Source of the DNA: Microbacterium sp. cx-55
GTDB lineage: Bacteria; Actinomycetota; Actinomycetes; Actinomycetales; Microbacteriaceae
NCBI RefSeq assembly: GCF_021117345.1
Contig: NZ_CP088261.1
Span: 2,170,001 to 2,234,000 of the forward strand
Reading direction: 5' to 3'
DNA length: 64,000 nt
Positions 46,854-55,397 of this stretch are shown piece by piece (the stretch's first letter is position 1; each line of letters opens with the position of its first letter). Position numbers and translations under genes: made by a program. The notes under the pieces are model-generated. The model saw nothing but the letters and a program-made list of their open reading frames with translations. It was not told the DNA's origin and ran no database searches.

Positions 46854-48275
46854 ATGGCCCTCACCTTCCCCTCGCTCGTTCCCGCGATCGTCCCCGCGGT
46901 CATTCCCGCCGCGACGGATGCCGGCGCGGTTGCCGACCCGGCACGCCTCATCACCGCCGCACTCATCGGCATCGCGCTGATCATCGTGCTGATCACGTGG
47001 GGCAAACTGCATCCGTTCCTCGCGCTGACGGTGGGCGCCCTGACCACCGGGCTCGTCGCCGGCATGGACACCATTCAGGCCGTCGCGAGCTTCACGGGCG
47101 GCGTCGGCTCGACGATGGGCGGCGTCGGCGTACTCATCGCCCTCGGCGCGATCTACGGCAAACTGCTCGCCGACTCCGGCGGCGCCGACCGGATCGTCGA
47201 CACCCTCGTCGCGCGGGCGACCCCGCGTTCCCTGCCGTGGATCATGGGCCTGATCGGCGCCATCATCGGCCTTCCGATGTTCTTCGAGGTCGGCCTCGTG
47301 CTGCTCGTGCCCGTCATCATCCTGGTCGCGCGCCGCTCGGGCGTCGCGCTCATGAAGATCGCGATCCCGACCCTCGCCGGCCTGTCGGCCATGCACGGTC
47401 TCGTCCCGCCGCACCCGGGCCCGCTCGCCGCCATCGACGCGCTCGGCGCGAACCTCGGTCTGACGCTCGCCTTCGGCGTGATCGTGGCCATCCCGGCCGT
47501 CATCATCGCCGGCCCGCTGTTCGCGACCTTCGCCGCCCGCTGGGTGGATGTTCCCGTGCCGGCCCTCTTCGAGTCCGCCGAAGACGAGGGCGACCAGGTT
47601 CGCCGCCGTCCCTCGTTCGGGGCCACGCTCGCCAGCATCCTGCTTCCCGTCGCGCTCATGCTGCTGAAGGCGCTCGCCGACATCATCGCGCCCGGATCGG
47701 AGGCGGGCTGGAAGGTCGTCCTCGACTTCCTCGGCACGCCCGTCATCGCGCTGCTGCTCGCCGTGATCGTCGGATTCATCGTGCTGGGCCGGCCCGCCGG
47801 CTTCGGCCGCGCCCGGCTGAACTCCGTCGTCGGCGGATCGCTCGGACCCGTCGCCGGCATCCTCCTCATCGTCGGCGCGGGCGGAGGCTTCAAGCAGGTC
47901 CTCGTCGACACCGGCATCGGAGAGGTCATCGCCTCGTTCGTCTCCGGTTCGTCCGTTTCGGTGCTCGTGCTCGCCTGGCTGGTCGCGGTCGTCATCCGCG
48001 TCGCCACCGGTTCCGCGACGGTCGCCACGATCACCGCGGCGGGCATCCTGCAACCCCTGACCGAGAACCTCGACGCACCGATGGTGTCGCTCCTCGTGCT
48101 GGCGATCGGCGCCGGCTCCGTCTTCCTCTCGCACGTGAACGACGCCGGATTCTGGCTCATCAAGGAGTACTTCGGCCTGACCATCGTGCAGACGCTGAAG
48201 TCCTGGACCGTGCTGGAATGTCTCATCTCGGTCGTCGGGCTCATCGGAGTCCTCGCGATCAGTGTCTTCGTCTGA
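46854..48275 (+). CDS. gntT: Gluconate permease (GntP family)
   Basis: A 473-residue H+-coupled gluconate transporter with about 12-14 membrane helices. Family hallmarks: GVGSTMGGVGVLIALGAIYG, GLPMFFEVGLVLLVP, HGLVPPHPGP and the C-terminal VRVATGSATVATITAAGI-like helix with SHVNDAGFW. ATG 46854 has AAGGA 5 nt upstream and is preferred over ATG 46848. It leads the gntT-gntK-gnd run. Confidence 0.95.
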   Translation: MALTFPSLVPAIVPAVIPAATDAGAVADPARLITAALIGIALIIVLITWGKLHPFLALTVGALTTGLVAGMDTIQAVASFTGGVGSTMGGVGVLIALGAIYGKLLADSGGADRIVDTLVARATPRSLPWIMGLIGAIIGLPMFFEVGLVLLVPVIILVARRSGVALMKIAIPTLAGLSAMHGLVPPHPGPLAAIDALGANLGLTLAFGVIVAIPAVIIAGPLFATFAARWVDVPVPALFESAEDEGDQVRRRPSFGATLASILLPVALMLLKALADIIAPGSEAGWKVVLDFLGTPVIALLLAVIVGFIVLGRPAGFGRARLNSVVGGSLGPVAGILLIVGAGGGFKQVLVDTGIGEVIASFVSGSSVSVLVLAWLVAVVIRVATGSATVATITAAGILQPLTENLDAPMVSLLVLAIGAGSVFLSHVNDAGFWLIKEYFGLTIVQTLKSWTVLECLISVVGLIGVLAISVFV

Positions 48276-48293
48276 TCGGAAGGGCCGCCACCG

Positions 48294-48812
48294 ATGTCAC
48301 CTCTCGCTCCCCCCGTGCTCGTCATCATGGGCGTCGCCGGCACCGGGAAATCGACCGTCGCCGGACTCCTCGCCGGGCGCCTCGGCTGGGCGTTCCTGGA
48401 GGGCGACGACCAGCATCCGCCCGAGAACGTCGCGAAGATGGCCGCCGGTCACCCCCTCGTCGACGACGACCGCTGGCCCTGGCTGGAACGCATCGCGGCT
48501 TGGATCGACAAGCGCCAGGCCGCCGGCGAACCCGGCATCGTCACCTGCTCGGCGCTCCGCCGGAGCTACCGCGATGTGATGCGCCGAGAGGGGGTCGTCT
48601 TCGTCCACCTCACGGGTGACCGCGAGATCGTCTTCGACCGCCTTACCCGTCGGCAGGGCCACTTCATGCCGCCCGCGCTGTTCGATTCGCAGTGGCAGAC
48701 GCTCGAACCGCTCGAGCCCGACGAGGACGGCCTCGTCATCGACGTCGCCCAGACGCCGGAGCAGCAGGCAGCGGAGGTCACCGGGCGCCTGCGCCTGTCT
48801 GCAGACGCATGA
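48294..48812 (+). CDS. gntK: Gluconokinase
   Basis: Phosphorylates imported gluconate to 6-phosphogluconate. The 172-residue product has the P-loop GVAGTGKS (residues 13-20), EGDDQHPPENVAKMAAG (gluconate-binding), a CSALRRSYRD segment and HFMPPALFDSQ. It begins 18 bp after gntT with GGAAGGG upstream, and its product is the substrate of gnd just downstream. Confidence 0.95.
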   Translation: MSPLAPPVLVIMGVAGTGKSTVAGLLAGRLGWAFLEGDDQHPPENVAKMAAGHPLVDDDRWPWLERIAAWIDKRQAAGEPGIVTCSALRRSYRDVMRREGVVFVHLTGDREIVFDRLTRRQGHFMPPALFDSQWQTLEPLEPDEDGLVIDVAQTPEQQAAEVTGRLRLSADA

Positions 48813-48911
48813 GCGGCGCCCCGCGAAGCCGTCGATCGTGCGCGAGCGCGACGGGAGACCTCGCAGCGGACTACGCTGAAAACCATCCACCGTCCGTTGA
48901 AGGAGTGTGCT

Positions 48912-50363
48912 GTGCCCGCTGAAGGAACCGCGAATATCGGAGTCGTCGGACTCGCCGTCATGGGGTCCAACCTGGCCCGCAACCTCGCCTCGCGCGAGGG
49001 GAACACGGTCGCGGTCTACAACCGCAGCCACGACAAGACCGAGCACCTCGTCACCGAGCACCCCGAGGCCGGCTTCGTGCCCACCGCGACGTACGACGAG
49101 TTCGCCGCGGCCCTGCAGCGCCCGCGCACCGCGATCATCATGGTCAAGGCCGGCGGCCCGACCGACGCCGTGATCGACGAGCTCGTGCGCGTGTTCGAGC
49201 CGGGCGACATCATCGTCGACGGCGGGAACGCGCTGTTCACCGACACCATCCGTCGCGAGAAGGCCGTGCGCGCCACGGGCATCAACTTCGTGGGCATGGG
49301 CGTCTCCGGCGGCGAAGAGGGCGCCCTCCTCGGCCCCTCCCTGATGCCCGGCGGCTCCGACGAGTCCTGGACCACCCTCGGCCCGATCCTGCGCTCGATC
49401 GCCGCGGTCGCCGAGGGTGAGCCGTGCGTCACGCACGTCGGCCACGACGGCGCCGGACACTTCGTGAAGATGGTGCACAACGGCATCGAGTACGCCGACA
49501 TGCAGCTCATCGCCGAGGCCTACGACCTCATCCGTCGCGGCACCGGCAAGACCCCGAGCGAGATCGCCGATGTCTTCGCCGAGTGGAACCGCGGCGACCT
49601 CGAGTCCTACCTGATCGAGATCACGGCAGAGGTGCTCCGCCAGGTGGATGCGGCGACCGGACGCCCTCTCGTCGACGTCATCGTCGACCAGGCGGGTGCG
49701 AAGGGCACCGGCGGCTGGACCGTGCAGACCGCGATCGACCTAGGCGTTCCCGTCTCGGGCATCGCCGAGGCCGTCTTCGCCCGTTCGCTCTCGAGCCACC
49801 CCGAGCAGCGCGCGACGACCGGAGCGCTCCCCGGCCCGACCGAAGGCTTCACGGTCGATGACCCCGACGCCTTCATTGAGAAGGTGCGCCTCGCGCTCTA
49901 CGCCTCCAAGATCGTGGCGTACTCGCAGGGCTTCGACGAGATCCGCGCGGGTGCGGCGAAGTACAACTGGAACATCGACCTCGGCGCGATCGCATCGATC
50001 TGGCGCGGCGGATGCATCATCCGCGCCCGCTTCCTGAACCGCATCACCGATGCCTACGCCGAGACGCCCGACCTGCCGGTGCTGCTGACCGCGCCGTTCT
50101 TCGTCGACGTGTTCGCTCCGGCCCAGGACGCCTGGCGCGATGTCGTCGCCACGGCCGCGGCCGCCGGCATCCCGAGCCCGGCGTTCTCGTCGTCGCTCGC
50201 GTACTACGACGGGCTGCGCGCCGAGCGTCTGCCGGCTGCCCTGATCCAGGGCCAGCGCGACTTCTTCGGAGCACACACCTACAAGCGCGTCGACAAGGAC
50301 GGCACCTTCCACACGCTGTGGTCGGGCGACCGCACCGAGATCGAAGCCGAAGACACGCACTGA
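48912..50363 (+). CDS. gnd: 6-phosphogluconate dehydrogenase, decarboxylating (NADP+)
   Basis: Oxidises 6-phosphogluconate to ribulose 5-phosphate and CO2. The 483-residue product is the long Gnd form: cofactor loop GLAVMGSNLARN (13 onward), VSGGEEGA, catalytic lysine in GHFVKMVHNGIEY and the IWRGGCIIR segment. GTG 48912 has AAGGAG 6 nt upstream. TACGCT at 48872-48877 may be its own -10, so it could be expressed apart from gntTK. It ends at a strong terminator. Confidence 0.97.
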   Translation: MPAEGTANIGVVGLAVMGSNLARNLASREGNTVAVYNRSHDKTEHLVTEHPEAGFVPTATYDEFAAALQRPRTAIIMVKAGGPTDAVIDELVRVFEPGDIIVDGGNALFTDTIRREKAVRATGINFVGMGVSGGEEGALLGPSLMPGGSDESWTTLGPILRSIAAVAEGEPCVTHVGHDGAGHFVKMVHNGIEYADMQLIAEAYDLIRRGTGKTPSEIADVFAEWNRGDLESYLIEITAEVLRQVDAATGRPLVDVIVDQAGAKGTGGWTVQTAIDLGVPVSGIAEAVFARSLSSHPEQRATTGALPGPTEGFTVDDPDAFIEKVRLALYASKIVAYSQGFDEIRAGAAKYNWNIDLGAIASIWRGGCIIRARFLNRITDAYAETPDLPVLLTAPFFVDVFAPAQDAWRDVVATAAAAGIPSPAFSSSLAYYDGLRAERLPAALIQGQRDFFGAHTYKRVDKDGTFHTLWSGDRTEIEAEDTH

Positions 50364-50375
50364 TCTGACGCACGA

Positions 50376-50411
50376 ACGGCGGCGGCGCTCCCGAGGGAGC
50401 GTCGCCGCCGT
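50376..50411 (+). terminator. Intrinsic terminator of gnd
   Basis: A 16-bp stem with one G-T pair (ACGGCGGCGGCGCTCC and complement) and a 4-nt loop, 12 bp after the gnd stop and followed by CGTATT. Confidence 0.85.
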
Positions 50412-50465
50412 CGTATTGCGGGCGGGTGGTGGCCCTCGCGGCGATCACTCGGCCGATTCCTCGGC

Positions 50466-50609
50466 CCGAAGCGAGGTGATCTGCCGAAGCGAGGACCGAA
50501 TTCCGGATGCAGGTCCTCGCTCCGGCAGATCTCCTCGCTCCGGCAGGTCCTCGCTCAGGCAGATCTCCTCGCTCCGGCAGATCTCCTCGCTCCGGCAGGT
50601 CCTCGCCCG
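50466..50609. repeat. Inverted plus tandem repeat array B
   Basis: Six direct units run from 50509 to 50609. They are of two types: GCAGGTCCTCGCTCCG (15-16 bp) and GCAGATCTCCTCGCTCCG (18 bp), in the order short, long, short, long, long, short. Immediately upstream, one long and one short unit occur in inverted orientation (50467-50484 and 50485-50497). The array fills most of the gap between convergent gnd and the ABC ATPase gene. No cas genes are present. Confidence 0.85.
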
Positions 50610-50627
50610 ACCCCCGGATGCGGCGCC

Positions 50628-51350
50628 CTACCGGGTGATATCCACCACCGCGCCCTTGTCGAGGCGAAGGCGGCGGGTCGCGCGGCGCGCCACCGCGGTG
50701 TCGTGCGTGACGACGATCAGCGTGAGCCCCTCGGCGTTGAGGCCCTGGAGCAGCTCCAGGATCTCGTCGCGCATGCTCTCGTCGAGGTTGCCCGTCGGTT
50801 CGTCGGCGAGCAGCACCTTCGGCCGCTTCGCGATGGCCCGGGCGATCGCGACCCGCTGCTGCTGTCCGCCCGACAGCTCCCCCGGCCGGTGGTCGCCTCG
50901 CTCGGCGAGCCCGACGTGCGCGAGCGCCTGACGGACCCGCTCGGCTCGGTCCGCCTTCGCGAGAGCGAGCGGCTCGAGACCCATGTCGACGTTCTCGGCC
51001 GCCGTGAGCGTCGGGATCAGGTTGAATCCCTGGAACACGAATCCGATCTCGTGCGCCCGCAACCGGCCGAGCTCGGCGTTCGAGGCGGTCGCGATATCGG
51101 TGCCCGCGAGCACGACCGAGCCGGCGGTCGGTCGGTCCAGAGCGCCCAGCAGCTGCAGGAACGTGGACTTGCCGCCGCCGGTCGGGCCCTGAATCGTCAC
51201 GAACTCGCCCTGCGCGATCTCGATGTCGACGCCCGTCAGCGCCTTCACGATGCGGCCCTTCTGCTGGTAGGTCTTGGTGACCCCGGCGATGCGGTACGCC
51301 GGGACGGTTAGGGTGTCGGCGCCCTCCGGGGGCGTCTGGATGATGGTCAT
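50628..51350 (-). CDS. ABC transporter ATP-binding protein (MacB/LolD type)
   Basis: A 240-residue ATPase with Walker A GPTGGGKST, signature LSGGQQQRVAIARA, Walker B VLLADEPTGNLD and the H-loop VTHD, of the MacB/LolD subfamily. It pairs with the FtsX-like permease encoded 47 bp upstream on the same strand; together they form a MacB-like exporter. ATG 51350 has GAGGAG 9 nt upstream. Such systems pump peptides, antibiotics or lipids or signal envelope stress. Confidence 0.94.
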   Translation of the reverse strand: MTIIQTPPEGADTLTVPAYRIAGVTKTYQQKGRIVKALTGVDIEIAQGEFVTIQGPTGGGKSTFLQLLGALDRPTAGSVVLAGTDIATASNAELGRLRAHEIGFVFQGFNLIPTLTAAENVDMGLEPLALAKADRAERVRQALAHVGLAERGDHRPGELSGGQQQRVAIARAIAKRPKVLLADEPTGNLDESMRDEILELLQGLNAEGLTLIVVTHDTAVARRATRRLRLDKGAVVDITR

Positions 51351-51397
51351 GGTCGGTTCTCCTCGATGTCGTAAACGGTGGACGGAGCGGATGCGGC

Positions 51398-52870
51398 TCA
51401 GCCGACTGAGCGAAGCGCCTCGGCGGGGCTCAGCCGGGCTGCCCGCCATCCGCCGAACGCGCCGGCGACGAGGCCGCCCGCGATGGCCAGGCCGACGGCC
51501 GCCAGCACGATGCCGATCGACACGGGCGCGCTGAGCACGATGTCGGTGGTCGTCTCGGCCGCGGTCGAGAGCGCACCGGGCATACCGCCGCGCATACCGC
51601 CCGCGCCGGCCGTCGTGTCGGCGGCGGATGCGGTCGAGATGGTCGGCGAGATGAGGTTGATCGCGGCCACACCGGCAAGCCCGATGACGAGACCGCCGAT
51701 TCCGCCGATCAGTCCCTGCACCATCGATTCTCCGGCCACCTGGCCGACGACGCGGCCGTTCGACCAGCCGATCGCCTTCAGGGTGCCGAACTCACGGGTA
51801 CGGCGAGAGACGCCCGAGATGGTGAAGAGCACCGCCAGGGCCACGGCGACAGCGAGGACCAGGATCGACAGCCAGGTGCCGAGGCTCGAGATCAGCGAGG
51901 ACGCGCTCGACAGCGAACCCGAGACGGTGGCGGCGAGGTCGGACTGCGAGCTGACCGTCGCATCCGGAAGCTCTTCCTGCACGGCGCTCTGGACGCTCAA
52001 GATGGCGTCGGCGGATTCCGCCTGCACGTAGACCGTCGACACGACGTCGCCGACGCCCGCGATGCTCTGCGCGACGCTCAGCGGGATGTAGACGTTCGCC
52101 GCCGTGTCGGCCTCGCTCGAGGTGGACGCGACGATTCCGACGATCTGCATCTGCGTTCCGCCGACATCGATCGTGCCGTCGATCGCGAGATCGTTGCTGG
52201 CGGCGTAGGTCGCGTCGATCACGGCGACATTCGCGCTCTCGTCATCGGCGTCCAGCAGACGCCCCTCGGTCAGTTCGACCGACGACAGCGGGCCGACCTC
52301 GGTGTCGCCCGGTTCGATTCCGAGCACCGTGAACGAATCGACGTCGAAGGAGCCACCGCCGAAGCCGCCCCCGCCCCCGCCGCTCGGCGGCGCCTGGCCG
52401 TCTGTGCCGCCCTCGGCGGTGCTGTCGTCGGTGCCGGTCGGCGCCTCCGGCAGCTCGCCGTTGAAGGTCGTGTTCGTGAGGCTGAGCGCACCGGAAGCCC
52501 CCGCGACGCCGTCGGTGCTGGCGACCGTGTCGACGCTGGAGGCGTCGAGCGTCGAGCGCATCGGGTCGGTCATCAGCCGCGACTGACTGAGCGAGGTCGT
52601 GCCGTCGTCGCTCGTCTCACCGCCGTCCTGGCCGAACTCGAATCGGCCGCCCGCGGAGCCGCTGCCGGGCTCGGCCTGCGCTCCCGTCACGGTCAGGTCG
52701 GTGCCGACGCCGTACACGGACTGCAACGCCTGCGTCTGCGCATCGCGCACTCCGGCGGCCAGCGAATTCACGATGATGACCAGGGCGATGGCGATCGCCA
52801 ACCCCGCGGCCACGATGATGGTCTGCTTCTTGCGGCCGGCGAGTTCCCGGCGTAGATAGGTGGCGTACAT
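51398..52870 (-). CDS. FtsX-like ABC transporter permease (MacB-like)
   Basis: A 490-residue permease with one N-terminal helix (KQTIIVAAGLAIAIALVIIV), a roughly 280-residue extracellular domain, and three C-terminal helices of the FtsX type ending SPAEALRSVG. The extracellular domain includes an unusual Gly-rich run (about residues 165-175, GGGGGGFGGGS) before the conserved MacB-core VLGIEPGD. No adaptor (MacA) gene is adjacent, as usual for Gram-positive bacteria. ATG 52870 has GAGGAGA upstream. It diverges from a two-component operon. Confidence 0.92.
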   Translation of the reverse strand: MYATYLRRELAGRKKQTIIVAAGLAIAIALVIIVNSLAAGVRDAQTQALQSVYGVGTDLTVTGAQAEPGSGSAGGRFEFGQDGGETSDDGTTSLSQSRLMTDPMRSTLDASSVDTVASTDGVAGASGALSLTNTTFNGELPEAPTGTDDSTAEGGTDGQAPPSGGGGGGFGGGSFDVDSFTVLGIEPGDTEVGPLSSVELTEGRLLDADDESANVAVIDATYAASNDLAIDGTIDVGGTQMQIVGIVASTSSEADTAANVYIPLSVAQSIAGVGDVVSTVYVQAESADAILSVQSAVQEELPDATVSSQSDLAATVSGSLSSASSLISSLGTWLSILVLAVAVALAVLFTISGVSRRTREFGTLKAIGWSNGRVVGQVAGESMVQGLIGGIGGLVIGLAGVAAINLISPTISTASAADTTAGAGGMRGGMPGALSTAAETTTDIVLSAPVSIGIVLAAVGLAIAGGLVAGAFGGWRAARLSPAEALRSVG

Positions 52871-53012
52871 TCAGGTCTCCTCTCGGGGCGGGACTGCCCA
52901 CACCGAGACCGTAGGAATTGCGCTCATGCGTACCGACTGCGCCGCATATGCGGAATCTATGCACCCGCATCCGCATTCCTCTCGGCGCCCTCTTCCCGAG
53001 CTCACAGCCAGC

Positions 53013-53056
53013 CCATAAGCTGCACCATAGGAACCCCATAGAAACCCGCGCACAAT
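53013..53056 (+). promoter_or_regulatory. Tandem CCATA sites and -10 upstream of the 53064 regulator
   Basis: CCATA occurs at 53013, 53025 and 53036, spaced 12 and 11 bp, the periodicity typical of OmpR-family direct repeats. CACAAT at 53051-53056 lies 7 nt before the ATG, so the sites would overlap its -35 region. A perfect 12-bp palindrome CCGCATATGCGG is further upstream at 52942-52953, nearer the divergent permease gene. Confidence 0.45.
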
Positions 53057-53063
53057 CAAAGGC

Positions 53064-53798
53064 ATGACCACGATCGCTCCCGCCACCGCTCTGCACCGCG
53101 CCGATGGAACTCCCCCTCGGCTGCTCGTCGTCGACGACGAGCAGATGCTCACCGATCTGCTCTCGATGGCGCTGCGGATGGAAGGCTGGGACGTCAAGAC
53201 GGCCGCATCCGGTCTCCAGGCGCTCCAGGTGGCACGCGAGTTCGACCCGGATGCCATGGTGCTCGACATCATGATGCCCGACCTCGACGGCATGGCCGTG
53301 CTGCAGCGCCTGCGCCAGTCGGGCAACGACGTGCCGGTCCTCTTCCTCACCGCGAAGGATGCGGTCTCCGATCGCGTCGCCGGACTCACCGCCGGAGGCG
53401 ACGACTACGTCACCAAGCCCTTCAGCCTCGAAGAGGTCGTGGCGCGTCTGCGGGGTCTGATGCGCCGCGCGGGCACGGCCCAGGCGAGCGATTCCGAGCC
53501 CATCCTCCGCGTCGGCGACCTGAGCCTCAACGAAGACAGCCACGAGGTCGAACGCGCCGGCGTCGAGATCGAGCTGACCGCGACCGAGTTCGAGCTGCTG
53601 CGCTACCTCATGCGCAACCAGCGCCGGGTCGTGTCCAAGGCGCAGATCCTCGATCGGGTCTGGAACTACGACTTCGGCGGCCGGTCCAGCGTCGTCGAGC
53701 TCTACATCTCGTACCTCCGCAAGAAGATCGACCAGGGCCGCGATCCCCTCATCCACACCGTCCGTGGCGTCGGATACATGATCAAAGCGGCCTTGTGA
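53064..53798 (+). CDS. OmpR-family response regulator
   Basis: A 244-residue response regulator with receiver acidic pair Asp24-Asp25, phosphoacceptor Asp68 (VLDIMMPDLDG), conserved Lys in VTKPF and a winged helix ending [12 protein letters not shown]. It is coupled by GTGA overlap to the kinase gene that follows and diverges from the MacB-like exporter, which is its most likely target. Confidence 0.95.
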   Translation: MTTIAPATALHRADGTPPRLLVVDDEQMLTDLLSMALRMEGWDVKTAASGLQALQVAREFDPDAMVLDIMMPDLDGMAVLQRLRQSGNDVPVLFLTAKDAVSDRVAGLTAGGDDYVTKPFSLEEVVARLRGLMRRAGTAQASDSEPILRVGDLSLNEDSHEVERAGVEIELTATEFELLRYLMRNQRRVVSKAQILDRVWNYDFGGRSSVVELYISYLRKKIDQGRDPLIHTVRGVGYMIKAAL

Positions 53799-55300
53799 GC
53801 GCGGATTCCGCGCCCGACGGGAACCACCCGAACGACCTCGATGACCGCGCCGACGGGGGCGCGACGCGACGCTTCCGACGGATGACGCTGCAGGCGCGAC
53901 TGATGATCGCCGTGATCGGGATGGTCGCGATCATCCTGGGCGCCGTGGCCCTCGGCACCGGAACGATCCTGACGTCGATCCTGCAGGCGAACCTCGACAC
54001 TCAGGTGCAGGATGCGGCGGATCTTCGCGGCTATCCGACCGATACGGCCGCCGACATCCTGAACAAGGGTCGGCAGGTGCCCGGCACGCTTCTCATCTAC
54101 GGTTCGTCGCTCAGCGGAATCTCCGGAGCGTACGTCGACACCGACTCGGTCGAGGTGCTCACGTCCGACCAGATCAGCGGACTGCTGAGCGCCGTCGACC
54201 CGACGACCGACCGGCAGACGGTCACTGTGGACGGCCTCGGCGAGTATCGCGTCCACAAGCAGATGGGCACGGGCGGTTCGTTCGTCCTGCTCGGGTTGCC
54301 GACATCCGAGGTCACCGCGACCCTCGGGCAGATCCTGCTCACGGTCGGGCTCGTGACGACGGGCGGCCTCGTGCTCCTCGGGGTCGTGCTCGCCATCATC
54401 ATCCGCCGCAGCCTCCGCCCGCTCCGGGCCGTCGCGACGACCGCCGAACGCGTCGCCGCCCAGCCGCTCGCCGAGGGCGAGGTGACGATCGCCGAGCGCG
54501 TGCCCGCATCCGAATCCGACGAACGCACCGAGATCGGACGCGTCGGCGCGGCACTGAACACCCTGCTCGACCACGTGGGAGCATCGCTCGACGCGCGTCA
54601 GCGCAACGAGGAGCGGATGCGGCGCTTCGTCGCCGACGCCAGCCACGAGCTGCGCACACCGCTCGCATCGATCCGCGGGTACTCGGAGCTGTCGCTGCGC
54701 GACCCCTCGCTGAGCGAGAACTCCGCATCCGCCCTCGAACGCATCCAGGCGCAGTCGCTGCGGATGACCGCGCTCGTCGAGGATCTGCTGCTCCTCGCGC
54801 GGCTCGAGGAGGGACAGGAGCTCGTGCACGGGGCGGTCGATCTCTCCCGCGTCGTCATCGAGGCGGTCGGAGACGCGCAGGCCGCCGGACGCGACCACGT
54901 ATGGGAGATCGACCTCGGAGAGGAGCCCGTGATCCTGGCGGGCGACGAGTCCCGACTCACCCAGGTGATCGCGAACCTGCTCGCCAACGCGCGCACCCAC
55001 ACGCCGGCGGGCACACGGGTGACCGTCGGGCTCGCGCAGGAGGGCTCCGAGGCAGTGCTGCGCGTGCACGACGACGGCCCCGGCGTCGACCCGGCCGTGG
55101 CCGACGAGCTGTTCGAGCGCTTCTCGCGCGCCGACCGGTCGCGCGCACGGAAGACCGGCGGCACCGGCCTCGGGCTCTCGATCGTCCGCGCCATCGTCGA
55201 AGCGCACCGCGGCGAGATCACGGTCGATTCGGTGCCCGGCGACACGACGTTCACCGTGCGGCTGCCCGCGAAACCAGCCGATCCCGCTCCCGCCGCCTGA
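53795..55300 (+). CDS. Sensor histidine kinase
   Basis: A 501-residue kinase. A polar N-terminus (about 30 residues) precedes helix 1 (about 36-60), an extracellular sensor of about 115 residues, helix 2 (about 180-203), HAMP, HisKA with His284 ([15 protein letters not shown]) and HATPase ([28 protein letters not shown]). Partner of the regulator upstream (4-bp overlap). The arrangement with a divergent MacB-type exporter suggests it senses an envelope-acting compound; this is inference. Confidence 0.94.
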   Translation: MSADSAPDGNHPNDLDDRADGGATRRFRRMTLQARLMIAVIGMVAIILGAVALGTGTILTSILQANLDTQVQDAADLRGYPTDTAADILNKGRQVPGTLLIYGSSLSGISGAYVDTDSVEVLTSDQISGLLSAVDPTTDRQTVTVDGLGEYRVHKQMGTGGSFVLLGLPTSEVTATLGQILLTVGLVTTGGLVLLGVVLAIIIRRSLRPLRAVATTAERVAAQPLAEGEVTIAERVPASESDERTEIGRVGAALNTLLDHVGASLDARQRNEERMRRFVADASHELRTPLASIRGYSELSLRDPSLSENSASALERIQAQSLRMTALVEDLLLLARLEEGQELVHGAVDLSRVVIEAVGDAQAAGRDHVWEIDLGEEPVILAGDESRLTQVIANLLANARTHTPAGTRVTVGLAQEGSEAVLRVHDDGPGVDPAVADELFERFSRADRSRARKTGGTGLGLSIVRAIVEAHRGEITVDSVPGDTTFTVRLPAKPADPAPAA

Positions 55301-55384
55301 CCCCGGCACCCCGCCGGTCGCAGGCCGGGGCGGCACCGGAGATTTGCCCGGGACACACCGCATCCGCCTGCCCCGGCGAAGGGC

Positions 55385-55390
55385 TAGCGT
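55385..55390 (+). promoter_or_regulatory. Putative -10 element for pgi
   Basis: TAGCGT, then 7 nt (GGAACTC), then GTG 55398. This decides the start against GTG 55389, which would lie inside the hexamer, although AAGGG at 55379-55383 could instead serve as a ribosome site for 55389. Confidence 0.4.
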
Positions 55391-55397
55391 GGAACTC

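Noticed and set aside
50466..50609. CRISPR array
   Set aside because: Units are 15-18 bp with no spacers between them and no cas genes nearby.
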